A stretch of DNA of 64,000 nucleotides from Schistocephalus solidus (lineage: Eukaryota; Platyhelminthes; Cestoda; Diphyllobothriidea; Diphyllobothriidae): NCBI GenBank assembly GCA_017591395.1, contig WEDG01004886.1, positions 1 through 64,000 of the forward strand, given 5' to 3'. Position 1 is the first letter of the stretch. Each line of letters opens with the position of its first letter. Under the pieces are notes generated by a model. That model did not search any database. It was not told where the DNA came from and worked only from the letters and a program-made list of their open reading frames with translations. Shown one piece after another: positions 34,601 through 43,859 of this stretch. The position numbers and the translations under genes were made by a program.

Positions 34601-36841
34601 ACATGCTCTATATAAATGTTGAACCCTTACAAGGAATGTGTAACCTCTGCGTGATTTTCCTTACACATAATGTTTACAACATGTACAATGGAAACCTTGG
34701 ATGCAAGTGTCATAGCCCTGAGCGTTTAACTCTATTCGTAAATCTAGAAACTAATTTACAACCGAAAGTTACCAATACTTCAAGTTTAAAATTTGAACAC
34801 GATGCAAGTTCTTACTCAATGATTATAAAAAATAATACTTTTGTACATGTTTTCGATTAAAAAAATATTTTAATTTATAATGACAGGGAAAATCACTGAG
34901 AAACATGCATGCCTCTAAGTTACATTTTTTACCAGTTAACTTTTGTAGATGGTCAAAAGGAAGCTCATTTTTAAAGACCGCATCATACATTGTCTGAAAC
35001 ATCGAAGGATATCTTTGCAAGTTAATCAATCTAACAACCCACTTAGTAATTTATTTGAATCGAAATCCCATTATATAATTTTGGTCGACATTTCATGAGA
35101 TAGGAAATCTACTGAACGTTCGTTGAGACAACTGCTGATACTTTAAGTAGACAGTGGAGTGATTCCAGATCTGGCGAGTACAAAAATCATTCGAAAACGT
35201 ATCATAAGTAACCACATTTACCTCTATGGAATGTGAAAGGTGATGCGAAGCGAGTGTACTTAACCATTTAAGTCGTCGGTCATGGACAATGTGCCGACTA
35301 TGTAAGAGAGATGGTGTACATCATTGCTTGCAAAGTCAGAAGAACGGTTCACCTAGCATCTAGAATAGCAGATGCAAAAGCTGAAATTAACGAAAGATTG
35401 AAAATCACACGCAATCCGATATAAATACATGTACCCAAGTTTCAAAATAGTAGTATTTCCATCAGGGCATTTAAAAATAAAAGGAAGTGTGAAAAGTAAT
35501 ATTAATTTTATGAGAAATACTTACCATTTAAAGAAGTGGCAAATTCTCAAAAAACGAGCAAAATCGCTGTATATGCGACGAATAAAGATAAATGACATTG
35601 TTAGGTGATAACCTAAGCATACAATATTGTGCATATTAATAGAACTATTCTTTCGTCAATTATCTTTACACGAATTTTTGTTATTAAAATACAATTATTT
35701 TCAGGTCGTCCTTAAAACACCGGTAAATAATTTACGAGTTTTACGGGTTGCATTCTACGGGCAATAAATTAAGATCCTGTCCTCGACGTTTATCAAAACC
35801 TTCAAAATAAGATAGTTCTTAAAAACAATTGCAAAATAGTGATCTTCTCGATATTTCTTTCAATGAAAAAAAGTCGTTTGCGTCATATTGGTAGATGTAA
35901 CCAAACCAGAAACTCATTCCGAGAAACGTGAACGTCAACAACGACAGTTGTCAATTATTTTGCCTAAAATTAATTTAAACATCTTTTATAATAAACTACA
36001 TGTTTTAAAAGCGCGTTACATAGATACGTCGCTGAGGAACATATACGGATTGTAACTTTATTCAATGTCAATCCACTGTGAAGATGTGGATGTGGTATCG
36101 CTTTCGCGAATTTCCTGAAATTAATTTATGTTTTCAACTGAAAAGGAAAGAACTTAATTTTCGCAAAAATACAGCAGAGTAGTTGAATTTGTACTAGGAT
36201 TTTGCGAAAACTGTTAATACTCTGTCCATTATGCTTCCGATTTACATAAGAGTTTCTGCAGTCTATGCTACCTTGTATAATGTTGGAAAGGTTTTCATTT
36301 TTCTCTTTAAAAAAACATTATTATTATATAACAATTTTTTTCTGCGATTTATGACAAAACGTTCGAAATGTGCACAACAATTTCTAAAGCTAAATGCTTT
36401 CTTTGCTATAGGAGAACAACATTATTCATTTCATTTGCTTTTACCTGAGTTTCGTTGAATTAAAACAATAATTTCCAGTTCAGAGAGGATTTGTTTGAAA
36501 CATTTTTTACTTTATTTATTTCTTTTTCTAGCATAACGCATGAAAAAATGAACCTTTTACTGTCATATTTAATGGCATAGTACATTTATTGGATATCCGG
36601 AAAGCTCACATTTCACCCAAATCTTGCCTGTTAACCTTCAATATATGAGATTAAAAATAATACGCTCATTAGTAAAAAGCTTCCCCATTCCTCACATCCA
36701 CTCAAAAAATCAACATGCAAGACCAAATATACGCTACATTACTCACTCAAATTGTGGTCACACATTGCGTGAGTAAGTTCACCTATTAAAACAATTGGAA
36801 GCATTAACGCCTTAAGTGTAACGGTGTAATAATGTAATATT
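31690..36841. other. Long stretch with no recognisable gene
   Basis: Frames up to 105 codons (34543-34860 plus) look random. At 31700-31745 a gcgggattcaaatccgtgag segment contains a box-B-like GATTCAAATCC and may be a SINE scrap. 32330-32385 is TTAGG/TTAAGG-rich. 34402-34411 has a short (TA) run. 36150-36220 loosely resembles 8800-8880. Confidence 0.45.
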
Positions 36842-36857
36842 TATATATATATATATA
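36842..36857. repeat. (TA)n tract bordering satellite array B
   Basis: An alternating TA run immediately left of the first inverted satellite unit. Confidence 0.9.
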
Positions 36858-36904
36858 TGGCAAAGACGTTATACCATACTTCCGACATAGAGACTAGCTA
36901 AAAT

Positions 36905-36976
36905 CCCAGACACGTGTTTCGCCGATGTTTCTGCTGCTGTGTGACACAGCAACGAGGGGTTCGGCTCCTCAGTGGG
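36905..36976 (-). ncRNA. Candidate hammerhead, satellite copy B1
   Basis: Minus strand: CTGAGGA (36972-36966), stem II GCCGA (36965-36961) with TCGGC (36925-36921), GAAA (36920-36917), palindrome ACACGTGT (36917-36910), cleavage C (36909), and stem I CCCA (36976-36973) with TGGG (36908-36905). All core and stem positions are intact. The nested stem-II hairpin is GCTGTG/CACAGC instead of the CTGCTTC/GAAGCAG seen in array A, so pairing is kept while the sequence changes. Confidence 0.72.
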
Positions 36977-37258
36977 TAACCAAGCGTTCTCTATGCGGTT
37001 TCTGGTATATGGACTCCAGAGAATAATCGGGTAAATTATTTCTGAAATTATTAAGTGCAGGACATAAAGTCAGGTGATTCAGACATAACTTTTTAGGGTC
37101 AGACCCGAAATTTCAATGAACATTTGGGTCGAAGACAATCAACCACTGTGGAATAACCACGTAATGCACATTCTACAAACAAGTAATACTACAAGTAGTA
37201 TGAATCTTATTTGGCGAAGACGTTATACCGTACTTATGACAAAGATACTAGCTAAAAG

Positions 37259-37330
37259 CCCAGACAGGTGTTTCGCCGATGTTTCTGCTGTTGTGTGACA
37301 CAGCAACGAAAGGTTCGGCTCCTCAGTGGG
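37259..37330 (-). ncRNA. Candidate hammerhead, satellite copy B2
   Basis: CTGAGGA (37326-37320), GCCGA/TCGGC stem II (37319-37315 with 37279-37275), GAAA (37274-37271) and stem I CCCA/TGGG are intact. Stem III reads ACACCTGT (37271-37264), so the palindrome has a central mismatch. The loop hairpin is partly kept. Confidence 0.62.
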
Positions 37331-37593
37331 TCCCCCAGCGTTCTCTATGCGGTTTCTGGTATATGGACTCCAGAGAATAATCGGGTGAATAATTTCTGAA
37401 ATTATTAAGTACAGGACATGGAGTCAGGTGCTTCGGACATGACTTTTTAGGGTCAGACCCGACATTTCAATGAACATTTGGGTCGAAGACAATCAACCAC
37501 TGTGGCATAACCACCTAATGCCCATTCTACAAACAAGTAGTACTACAAGTAGTATGAATCTTATATGGCAAAGACGTTATACCGTACTTCCGA

Positions 37594-37615
37594 CATATAT
37601 ATATATATATATATT
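37594..37615. repeat. (TA)n tract between satellite B and SINE block
   Basis: An alternating TA run joining the satellite end to the inverted SINE tail. Confidence 0.9.
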
Positions 37616-37722
37616 GTAATGGGGCGCTCATCGATCGGTTACGGGACTTACTCCTCCCGTTGTGCCTTGGGGCTAACTCTCAAGCCCCGTCAGCAGCCGT
37701 AAGGCAGCTTAGTATTTGGCAA
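37616..37722 (-). mobile_element. Type-1 SINE tail, inverted
   Basis: The segment (gggcgctcatcgatcggtta ... gccgtaaggcagctta) is the reverse complement of the tail of unit 1 at about 37903-37997. It therefore forms inverted arms around the unit-1 head and hammerhead. It lacks its own tRNA-like head. Confidence 0.85.
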
Positions 37723-37820
37723 GACAACGAGCTCATGGCGCAGTGGGTAGAGCGTTGGACTTCTGCCCAACAAGGTCGCGAGTTCGAGGCTCGGGCGCCG
37801 CAGCGCCTGGGTTTGGGTAT

Positions 37821-37865
37821 GGCTGGCTGATGACGGCTTATAAGCCAGAAATGGTCATTCCAGTC
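37821..37865 (+). ncRNA. Candidate hammerhead, SINE unit 1
   Basis: GGCTGG, CTGATGA (37827-37833), stem II GGCT/AGCC around TATA, GAAA (37848-37851), stem III ATGGTCAT, T (cleavage), CCAGTC. Stem I pairs all six bases, one of them G-U. The base next to the core in stem II is a C/A mismatch, as in most copies. Confidence 0.65.
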
Positions 37866-38124
37866 TCCCTTGTCTTTGTTGGTTATGTTATTACGCCTAT
37901 AAACTAAGCTGCCTTACGGCTGCTGGCGGGGCTTGAGAGTTAGCCGCAAGGCACAACGGGACGAGTGTGTCCAGTAACCGATCGGTGAGCGCCCCACACT
38001 ATCATCATATTCCCGATCACAACCGACAAAACAACGAGCACGTGGCTCAATGGTAGAGCGTTCGACTCAAATACCAAATGTCGCGGGTTCGAATCCCAGG
38101 TGTGCCCCACTTGGGATTGGGTAT

Positions 38125-38169
38125 GACTGGCTGATGACGGCTAATAAGCCAGAAATGACTATTCCGGTC
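38125..38169 (+). ncRNA. Candidate hammerhead, SINE unit 2
   Basis: GACTGG/CCGGTC stem I (one G-U), CTGATGA 38131-38137, GAAA 38152-38155. Stem III ATGACTAT is no longer palindromic, so dimer formation would be weakened. Confidence 0.58.
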
Positions 38170-38427
38170 TCTCTTGTCTATGCTGGTTCCATTCCATCAT
38201 ATGCTACACGTTGCTATGCACCCGCCTGCGAGGGCTCTAGTCTGAGCTCCAGGGCACAACGGAACATGCATGTTCCTTTAGCAGATCGGTGAGCCCCACA
38301 CTATCATCATGTTCCCGATCACAACCGACAAAACAACGAACCCCCTGGCTCAATGTTAGAGCGTTCGAATCAAATACCAAACGTCGCGGGTTCGAATCCC
38401 AGGTGTGCCACACTTGGGATTGGCAAT

Positions 38428-38472
38428 GGCTGGCTGATGACGGCTTATAAGCCAGAAATGGTCATTCCAGTC
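38428..38472 (+). ncRNA. Candidate hammerhead, SINE unit 3
   Basis: GGCTGG/CCAGTC stem I, CTGATGA 38434-38440, GAAA 38455-38458, stem III ATGGTCAT. Identical in plan to unit 1, fitting the mosaic origin of this unit. Confidence 0.65.
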
Positions 38473-38731
38473 TCCCTTGTCTTTGTTGGTTATGTTATTC
38501 AGCCTATAAACTAAGCTGCCTTACGGCTGCTGGCGGGGCTTGAGAGTTAGCCGCAAGGCACAACGGGACGAGTGAGTCCAGTAACCGATCGGTGAGCGCC
38601 ACACACTATCATCATATTCCCGATCACAACTGACAAAACAATGAGCACGTGGCTCAATGGTAGAGCGTTCGACTCAAATACCAAACGTCGCGGGTTCGAA
38701 TCCCAGGTTTGCCCCACTTGGGATTGGGTAT

Positions 38732-38776
38732 GACTGGCTGATGACGGCTTATAAGCCAGAAATGGCTATTCCGGTC
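38732..38776 (+). ncRNA. Candidate hammerhead, SINE unit 4
   Basis: GACTGG/CCGGTC stem I, CTGATGA 38738-38744, GAAA 38759-38762, stem III ATGGCTAT with one non-pairing position. Confidence 0.6.
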
Positions 38777-39034
38777 TCCCTTGTCTTTGTTTGTTCCATT
38801 CCATCATATGCTACACGTCGCTAAGTACCCGCCTGCGAGGGCTCTACTCTGAGCTCCAGGGCACAACAGAACATACATGTTCCTTTAGCAGATCGGTGAG
38901 CCCCACACTATCATCATGTTCCCGATCACAACCGACAAAACAACGAACCCCCTGGCTCAATAATATAGCGTTCGACTCAAATACCAAACGTCGCGGGTTC
39001 GAATCCCAGGTGTGTCACACTTGGGATTGGGTAT

Positions 39035-39079
39035 GACTGGCTGATGACGGCTAATAAGCCAGAAATGGCCATTCCGGTC
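39035..39079 (+). ncRNA. Candidate hammerhead, SINE unit 5
   Basis: GACTGG/CCGGTC stem I, CTGATGA 39041-39047, stem II GGCT/AGCC around AATA, GAAA 39062-39065, perfect palindrome ATGGCCAT in stem III. This is the most complete copy in the array. Confidence 0.68.
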
Positions 39080-39340
39080 TCCCTTGTCTTTGTCGGTTCC
39101 ACATTATCATTTTATGCTACACGTCGCTATGAGACCACCTGCGAGGGCTCTAGTCTGAGTTCCAGGGCACAACGAAACATACATGTTCCTTAAGCAGATT
39201 GGCGAGCCCCACACTCTCATCATGTTCCCGATCACAACCGACAAATTAAACGAACCCGTGGCTCAATGGTAGATCGTTCGACTCAAATACCAAAAATCGC
39301 GGGTTCGAATCGCATGTGTGTCACACTTGGGATTGGGTAT

Positions 39341-39385
39341 ATCTGGCTGATGACGGCTAATAAGCCAGAAATGGCCATTCCAGTC
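39341..39385 (+). ncRNA. Candidate hammerhead, SINE unit 6
   Basis: CTGATGA 39347-39353, GAAA 39368-39371, perfect ATGGCCAT stem III. Stem I ATCTGG/CCAGTC pairs only its inner four bases. Confidence 0.6.
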
Positions 39386-39405
39386 TCCCTTGTCTTTGTC
39401 TGTTC

Positions 39406-39423
39406 CATATATATATATATATA
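39406..39423. repeat. (TA)n tract between opposed SINE copies
   Basis: A short TA run separates the truncated plus-strand unit 6 from a minus-strand type-1 copy. Confidence 0.9.
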
Positions 39424-39625
39424 CAACCCAACCCCAGGCGCTGCAGCGCCCGAGGCTCAAACTCGCGACCTGTTGGGCAGAAGTCCAACGCTCTACCCAC
39501 TGCGCCACAAGCTCGTTGTCTTGCCGGTTTCGATCGGGAATATAAACAATGGTAGTTGGGCGCTCACCGATCGGTTACAAGACTCACTCGTTCCGCTGTG
39601 CCTTGAGGCTTCCTCTACAGCCCCG
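39424..39625 (-). mobile_element. tRNA-SINE type 1, minus-strand partial copy
   Basis: The complement shows the Arg-like head (gcgcagtgggtagagcgttg and the box-B segment gagtttgagcc) and, beyond a gacaagacaacgagc-type junction, part of a type-1 tail. It is cut at the (TA)n tract before its hammerhead region. It faces unit 6 of the array tail to tail. Confidence 0.85.
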
Positions 39626-39654
39626 CATTATACATATAATAATATGCGAAAAGA

Positions 39655-39862
39655 TTCGAGGTCCCGATTTCTTATTGCGTTCATCATCTCCTGAAGAAGA
39701 CGAAGAAGAAGAGGGGACGAGTTCATGGATTAAATTATATTTTTAATGACATTTCGAAAACCTTCTTACTTCCATCATCAGAGTATAGTACTTGCTGCTC
39801 TTGGTAGTCTTGAGTTAGTAATTTTTGCCACGTGTCTCGTATTGTATCCATGGTGGACGCGT
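39655..39862 (-). repeat. PLE-terminus repeat, copy 3 (inverted)
   Basis: The minus-strand reading matches 978-1140 and 40735-40893: gagcagcaagt, a CTGATGATGGAAG core, a tccatgaactcg segment and a pyrimidine-rich end. It includes HHR-like residues at 39748-39781 (CTGATGA 39781-39775, stem II GGAAGT/GTTTTC with wobble pairs, GAAA 39755-39752, ATGTC). At about 39852 it switches to the plus-strand segment ggtggacgcgtgaactttga, the start of the P5 element, so the two ends are arranged head to head. Confidence 0.72.
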
Positions 39863-39935
39863 GAACTTTGACCTGCCCGCGACCCTTATCCGCAAATTTC
39901 TCAGGAAGCCTTAGTTTGTGCGGTCGAATGAAGAA

Positions 39936-40445
39936 AAGCCAAAGTTTTGGCTCGCAATCCCCTATGTAACGAACGTTTCAGAGGCGGCTGCAAGAATCCT
40001 AAAACCTTTTTGGATTGGCGTGGCTCATAAAACAGAATGCACTAACACATAGCAAGTCATGAAGCCCACAGACCCGCTACCAGTAACAGAACAATCAGTA
40101 TTTGTCTACAGCATACTATGTTAAGATTGCGATGCAAGTTATGTTGGTGAAATGGGCAAGCACCTACGCACAAGGTTGCATGAACACCAACTTGCAATCA
40201 ACCGCAAATACAAGTTGTCTATGGTGTATGTTCACGCACAATAGCTGAACCACGGTTTTGCCTTTGAGAAGGCGAGGGTGATTGGCCTAGCCAATGAGAA
40301 GATGGCCAGACTGGTGCTCGAGAGTTGGTCCTCGACTGGTACACTCAACTGAGCTATAGACTTACATCCCGCCTACCAGGCGCTTCGTACAAGGCTCAGA
40401 ACAGTTCGGCCAGGGACAATAAAGCAAACGAGAACATGGGACTGA
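39936..40445 (+). pseudogene. PLE P5 RT C-terminus and GIY-YIG endonuclease
   Basis: A single frame of 170 codons, interrupted by four internal stops, gives the RT-endonuclease linker (FWLAIPYVTNVSEAAARIL, IGVAHKTECT, QVMKPTDPLP) and then the GIY-YIG domain. VYSIL is the GIY strand, DCDASYVGEMGKHLRTRLHE the YIG strand and arginine helix, and MARLVLESWSS carries the catalytic glutamate, followed by AIDLHPAYQALRTRLRTV. The same linker occurs in P1, so they are one family. No frameshift is needed across 0.5 kb, suggesting fairly recent loss by point mutation. RT upstream of the linker is missing. The element is bracketed by inverted terminal repeats at 39655-39862 and 40735-40893. Confidence 0.9.
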
Positions 40446-40734
40446 GAGCATACGCTCACGGAAAAGTGGGAAAAGTGGGCTGGTGGCCCAAGTTCACATG
40501 ACCAAAGTCAAAGAATACCTCACCAATGCGCCCGTAAAACTGAGAACAACTCACGAGAGCAGCAACAACTGATCAATCCGCTGATTGACGTGGTGGAGGC
40601 CAAAAGGCACGCCACCTTGCCTTTAACTACAACGGCTCCAAAGGGGAGAGCGGTCACGCGAGCCCGCCGGCGTTCAACCTCGGGGAGGTCTAAGGAAGTC
40701 AGCAGCGATCGGGCACCATGAATATAATACGAGA
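40446..40734 (+). other. P5 3' untranslated region
   Basis: This lies between the P5 terminal stop and the downstream terminal repeat. No further domain is seen; the 74-codon minus frame here is a shadow. Confidence 0.5.
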
Positions 40735-40891
40735 CACGCTGCAAAATTGACTAACTTAAGACCACCAGGAGCAGCAAGCACAATATTCTGATGATGGAAG
40801 CGAGAAGGCTTTCGAAACGTCATGAAAGATACAATTTGGTCCATGAAATCGTTCCCTGTTATTCTTCGTCTTCTTCTGGAGATGATGAATG

Positions 40892-40893
<2 letters not shown>
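40735..40893 (+). repeat. PLE-terminus repeat, copy 2, with hammerhead
   Basis: Same order as copy 1: gaccaccaggagcagcaagc, CTGATGATGGAAGCGAGAAG, a ttggtccatgaa segment and the cttcgtcttcttctggagat end, running into (TA)n at 40893. Hammerhead part: CTGATGA 40788-40794, stem II GGAAGC (40796-40801)/GCTTTC (40808-40813), GAAA 40814-40817, palindrome ACGT and C40821 (GUC triplet). Stem I is weak in this copy. Confidence 0.72.

Positions 40894-40931
<38 letters not shown>
40894..40931. repeat. (TA)n tract
   Basis: An alternating TA run between the P5 terminus and the second SINE array. Confidence 0.9.
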
Positions 40932-40935
<4 letters not shown>

Positions 40936-41243
40936 AGCTGTCATTATTAGCCTTCATCAGCCAGAAATGGCCATTCCGGTCTCCTTTGTCTTTTTCGGTT
41001 TCATCTTATCAACATATATCTAAAGTCGCTATGCGACTGCTCGCAAGGGCTCTAAAATGAGCTCCAAGGCACAGCGAAACATCAGTGTTCCTTAACCAGA
41101 TCAGTGCACAACACACTTTCATAATCCATATTCCCGATCGCAACCGACAAAACAACGGGCCCGTGGCTCAATGGTAGATGGTTACACTCAATGACCAAAG
41201 GTCGCGGGTTCGAATCCCGGGTTTGCCGCACGGGATTGGGTAT

Positions 41244-41288
41244 GACCGGCTGTAGACGGCTAATAAGCCGGAAATGGCCATTCCGGTC
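41244..41288 (+). ncRNA. Degenerate hammerhead with fully paired stems
   Basis: Stem I GACCGG/CCGGTC is six Watson-Crick pairs. Stem II is five pairs (CGGCT/AGCCG), including the position that is C/A elsewhere. Stem III ATGGCCAT is intact. The catalytic core reads CTGTAGA instead of CTGATGA, so cleavage should be lost although the fold is kept. Confidence 0.55.
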
Positions 41289-41545
41289 TCCATTTCCTTA
41301 GTCGGTTCCCTTTTTATAATATGCTTCACGTCGCTATGCGACCGCCTGCGACAGCTCTAGTCTGAGCTCCAGGGCACAACGGAACATACTTGTTCCTTAC
41401 GCAGATCGGTGAGCCCCATACTATCATCATATTCCCGATTACAACCGACAAAAAATGAGCCCGTGGCCCAATGGTAAAGCGTTCGACTCAAATACCAAAG
41501 GTCGCGGGTTCGAATCCCAGGTGTGTCACACTTGGGATTGGGTAT

Positions 41546-41590
41546 GACTGGCTCATGACGGATAATAAGCCAGAAATGGCTATTCCGGTC
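41546..41590 (+). ncRNA. Degenerate hammerhead, core G changed
   Basis: GACTGG/CCGGTC, then CTCATGA (41552-41558), in which the invariant core G5 is C; stem II is also weakened (gGAT/AGCC). GAAA is kept. Presumed inactive. Confidence 0.5.
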
Positions 41591-41726
41591 ACCCTTGTCT
41601 TTGTCGGTTCCATTTCATCCTATGCTACACGTCACTATGCAACCGCCTGCGAGAGCTCTAGTCTGAGCTCCAGGGCTACACGGAATATACATGCTCCTTA
41701 AGCAGATCGGTGAGCCCCATACTATC

Positions 41727-41729
<3 letters not shown>

Positions 41730-41776
<47 letters not shown>
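41730..41776. repeat. (TA)n tract
   Basis: A long alternating TA run joins the truncated SINE unit to a satellite scrap. Confidence 0.9.
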
Positions 41777-41779
<3 letters not shown>

Positions 41780-41935
41780 TAAAGCAAAGACGTTTTAACA
41801 TTTTACAGACATATATATTAGCAATCAGTCTGGGCAGTTATTTTGCTTATGTTTCTGCGTCTACATGAGGCCGCAACGAGGGTTTTTTTCCTTAGTGTGT
41901 TGTCCGGGGTTCCATATGTAAATAGGTTTATAAAT
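41777..41935 (-). repeat. Degenerate scrap of the ~355-bp satellite
   Basis: gcaaagacgtttta, a tgtttctgc segment, a gcaacgagggttt segment and cttagtgtg are in the same order as in array B, with many changes. No usable hammerhead core remains. Confidence 0.65.
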
Positions 41936-43859
41936 TTAGCGCTTCATCCTCATGATTGTTAACAGGATCCTGCTCAATCCCACTCTTTTCGCCCTCTTGC
42001 TTGCTTTTAGCGCAAAAAATGTGTGTCCTAGGACACATACCATATAAAATACGTAATAAACGCACTAAGGGTGTCCCTAGCAAGACGGAGAGAGCTGTTT
42101 TAATGTTGCAAGTAATCATTTTTTATGCCATATGCCTTATGAAGTTAGGTGCATACAGAATTAAACTTAACGCGTCAACCTCACTGTTTTTGGCGTACAT
42201 TGTCTTCAGTAGCGATCTGGTTGGTGGAAATAATGCGATCGAACGAGATCAAGACCACGACAGTGAGGGTGACGCACTAGCGTGACTGCTCTATGCCTGT
42301 CACACACTCAAAGTGTTATTTACGGATTATATGTGAGTGCTGCTACATATATTTTTTTATTTCTTAAAACATGTTACTTACAACACTTACAACACTTTGA
42401 AACAAGCCTTTTCAGACTGGTTGATTTCAAACCATCAGAACGCATAACCTGTTGATTGATTAGCGATTGCATTCTGCAAGCTCCTCCAGCACCCAAGTCT
42501 GCCCATTAATTTGACAAAATTTGTAGGTGGCAACGAAATCACCCAAGAAGGCTTCTATTCTTGGAATTCAAGTCTCATTTATATTTAGAAAGAGGTCTGG
42601 TAAATAGGAATAGCTTTCATAGATCCTATTGTGAACCTTTTTGTAATCTGCAAAGCTGAGATCATAACTTACTGAGCGAAAGAGCAGAAGCGAAGCTGGT
42701 TAAGCCTCAACCCAGAAAAACGACAGCTTTTCGAAAACAACAAATCCGATTGGATCACGTCGTCAAAATTTTAGTGGCAACAACTGCCTAGGCAGACGAG
42801 AATTTGTGAACGGGTTTAACGGCACGAATGGCGACTGCTAAGGTCAGCGAAAATTTGACCCAAACACCGGTCCCTTCGGAGTATGCAAAGACTGATGCCA
42901 TTTTCCACACTATCGTTCCGCCGTCTCGACCGCAATGTCCACCCCTTTTTAATACCCCACAAAGCCTCTCCATCACTCCCTATAAGTAGCATTGTAATAT
43001 TGACGAAAATACTAATGCAGCAACTGCTGATCACCAAAAGAGAGATGCACCCTCCTCCCACAATGGTAATTTGTATTCCGACGGCATACAGTGACGAATG
43101 AGAGGGAAACGATTACTCATGAGGAACTAGCACTAGAGACGAAAGCAAGCCAACCTGAGTGACAGCTCTTAAATATCATGAGATTAAAAGCTGCCAGCTC
43201 AGAAAATGGATGTTTGTTTGCTTTCGAAACGACAGAACTAAACCCTCGTGACTTCTAACCACCTTTGCCACTTATTCTGAGGACGATAATTTTCAGCTGA
43301 GTTGTATGTGTTGAGGTGAAAGTTCTTCTTTGGAAAAGGGAATATTATGGCATAAAATTGTAAATGCCCGGTCTCTAGTTTACTAAGGATCTTTAGTCTA
43401 TAAGTCTATGTTCATGACTGATCTTGCAAATGTGACACGTATGCGTTTGTTAGCCCAACGTATCCATATGGTTTAAGTGTCAAAGTTGAGCGCAGGGCTT
43501 TGGAATTTTACGAATAAATTTGCCTCAGAGATTTGGTTACTGGAGGAGAGGTGAATCAGTGTTATTTATCCCCACTGAATAAATGGATAGTTGAGGTTGT
43601 CCGGCATATTTTTGTATTACATATGCGACTTTCAGGTAGTTCTTTATTTCAGTTTGTTACAGCGTTCATGGATACAGTAAAAAACATTTTTGGGCAAATA
43701 GTAAACAAAGCGGATCGCTGATCAAAGAACTTAGGACTGTACGCGAAAACATTAAACCCTGCAGCACTTATTGGCCAGAAAAAAAATATATACCAAAGAA
43801 TCGGCAAATAGGCATCCCAAGAAGTATTATTTAAAGCCAATAAGTTCTGTTGGAAACGA
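41936..43859. other. No recognisable gene
   Basis: The largest frame is 109 codons (41956-42285 plus), unrecognised. 42790-43100 is open on both strands and likewise unassigned. Confidence 0.45.

Larger units (their letters stand above)
36858..37593 (-). repeat. Satellite array B, two inverted ~355-bp units
   Basis: These are reverse complements of array A units: gcaaagacgttatacc, gacacgtgtttcgccgatg, cggctcctcagtgggt, tatggactccagagaataat and accactgtgg occur in mirrored order. Cores lie at 36966 and 37320, period 354 bp. The array is bounded on both sides by (TA)n, as if the units moved as a (TA)-bordered block. Each unit has a hammerhead-like core on the minus strand. Confidence 0.9.
37724..39405 (+). 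mobile_element. Tandem array of six tRNA-SINE units (~303 bp)
   Basis: Unit starts (acaacga/acaatga) lie near 37724, 38031, 38333, 38638, 38940 and 39243; the last unit is cut by a (TA)n tract. Each unit has a tRNA-like Pol III head (box A TGGCTCAATGG and box B GGTTCGAATCC, for example 38043 and 38086), a ttgggattgggta linker, a 45-nt hammerhead motif, then a tail ending gatcggtgagc...cgatcacaac. Unit 1 has a different head (gcgcagtgggtagagcgttg) resembling tRNA-Arg(UCU), and a type-1 tail (aagctgccttacggctgctg). Units 2, 4, 5 and 6 are type 2. Unit 3 joins a type-2 head to a type-1 tail. No protein is encoded. Confidence 0.92.
40932..41728 (+). mobile_element. Second tRNA-SINE array, about 2.6 type-2 units
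   Basis: The first unit is a 5'-truncated piece beginning within a rearranged hammerhead region (agccagaaatggccattccg at about 40960). Two further heads follow (near 41148 and 41453) with box B ggttcgaatcc, each with linker and tail, and the last is cut by (TA)n. Hammerhead cores are damaged here: CTGTAGA at 41250-41256 and CTCATGA at 41552-41558. Confidence 0.9.

Noticed and set aside
34543..34860. 105-codon plus-strand frame
   Set aside because: AT-driven composition, no motif, no supporting context.
37730..37800. A functional tRNA-Arg gene at the unit-1 head
   Set aside because: Box A and box B are good, but the acceptor and T-arm pairing are incomplete and the sequence continues into the SINE body; it is a tRNA-derived head, not a tRNA gene.
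37716..39036. Repeated 60-81 codon frames (MVERSTQIP- and SLVFVGSI-like) inside SINE units
   Set aside because: They recur only because the SINE is repeated; the frames run through the tRNA-like head and ribozyme region, vary in length and lack any domain.
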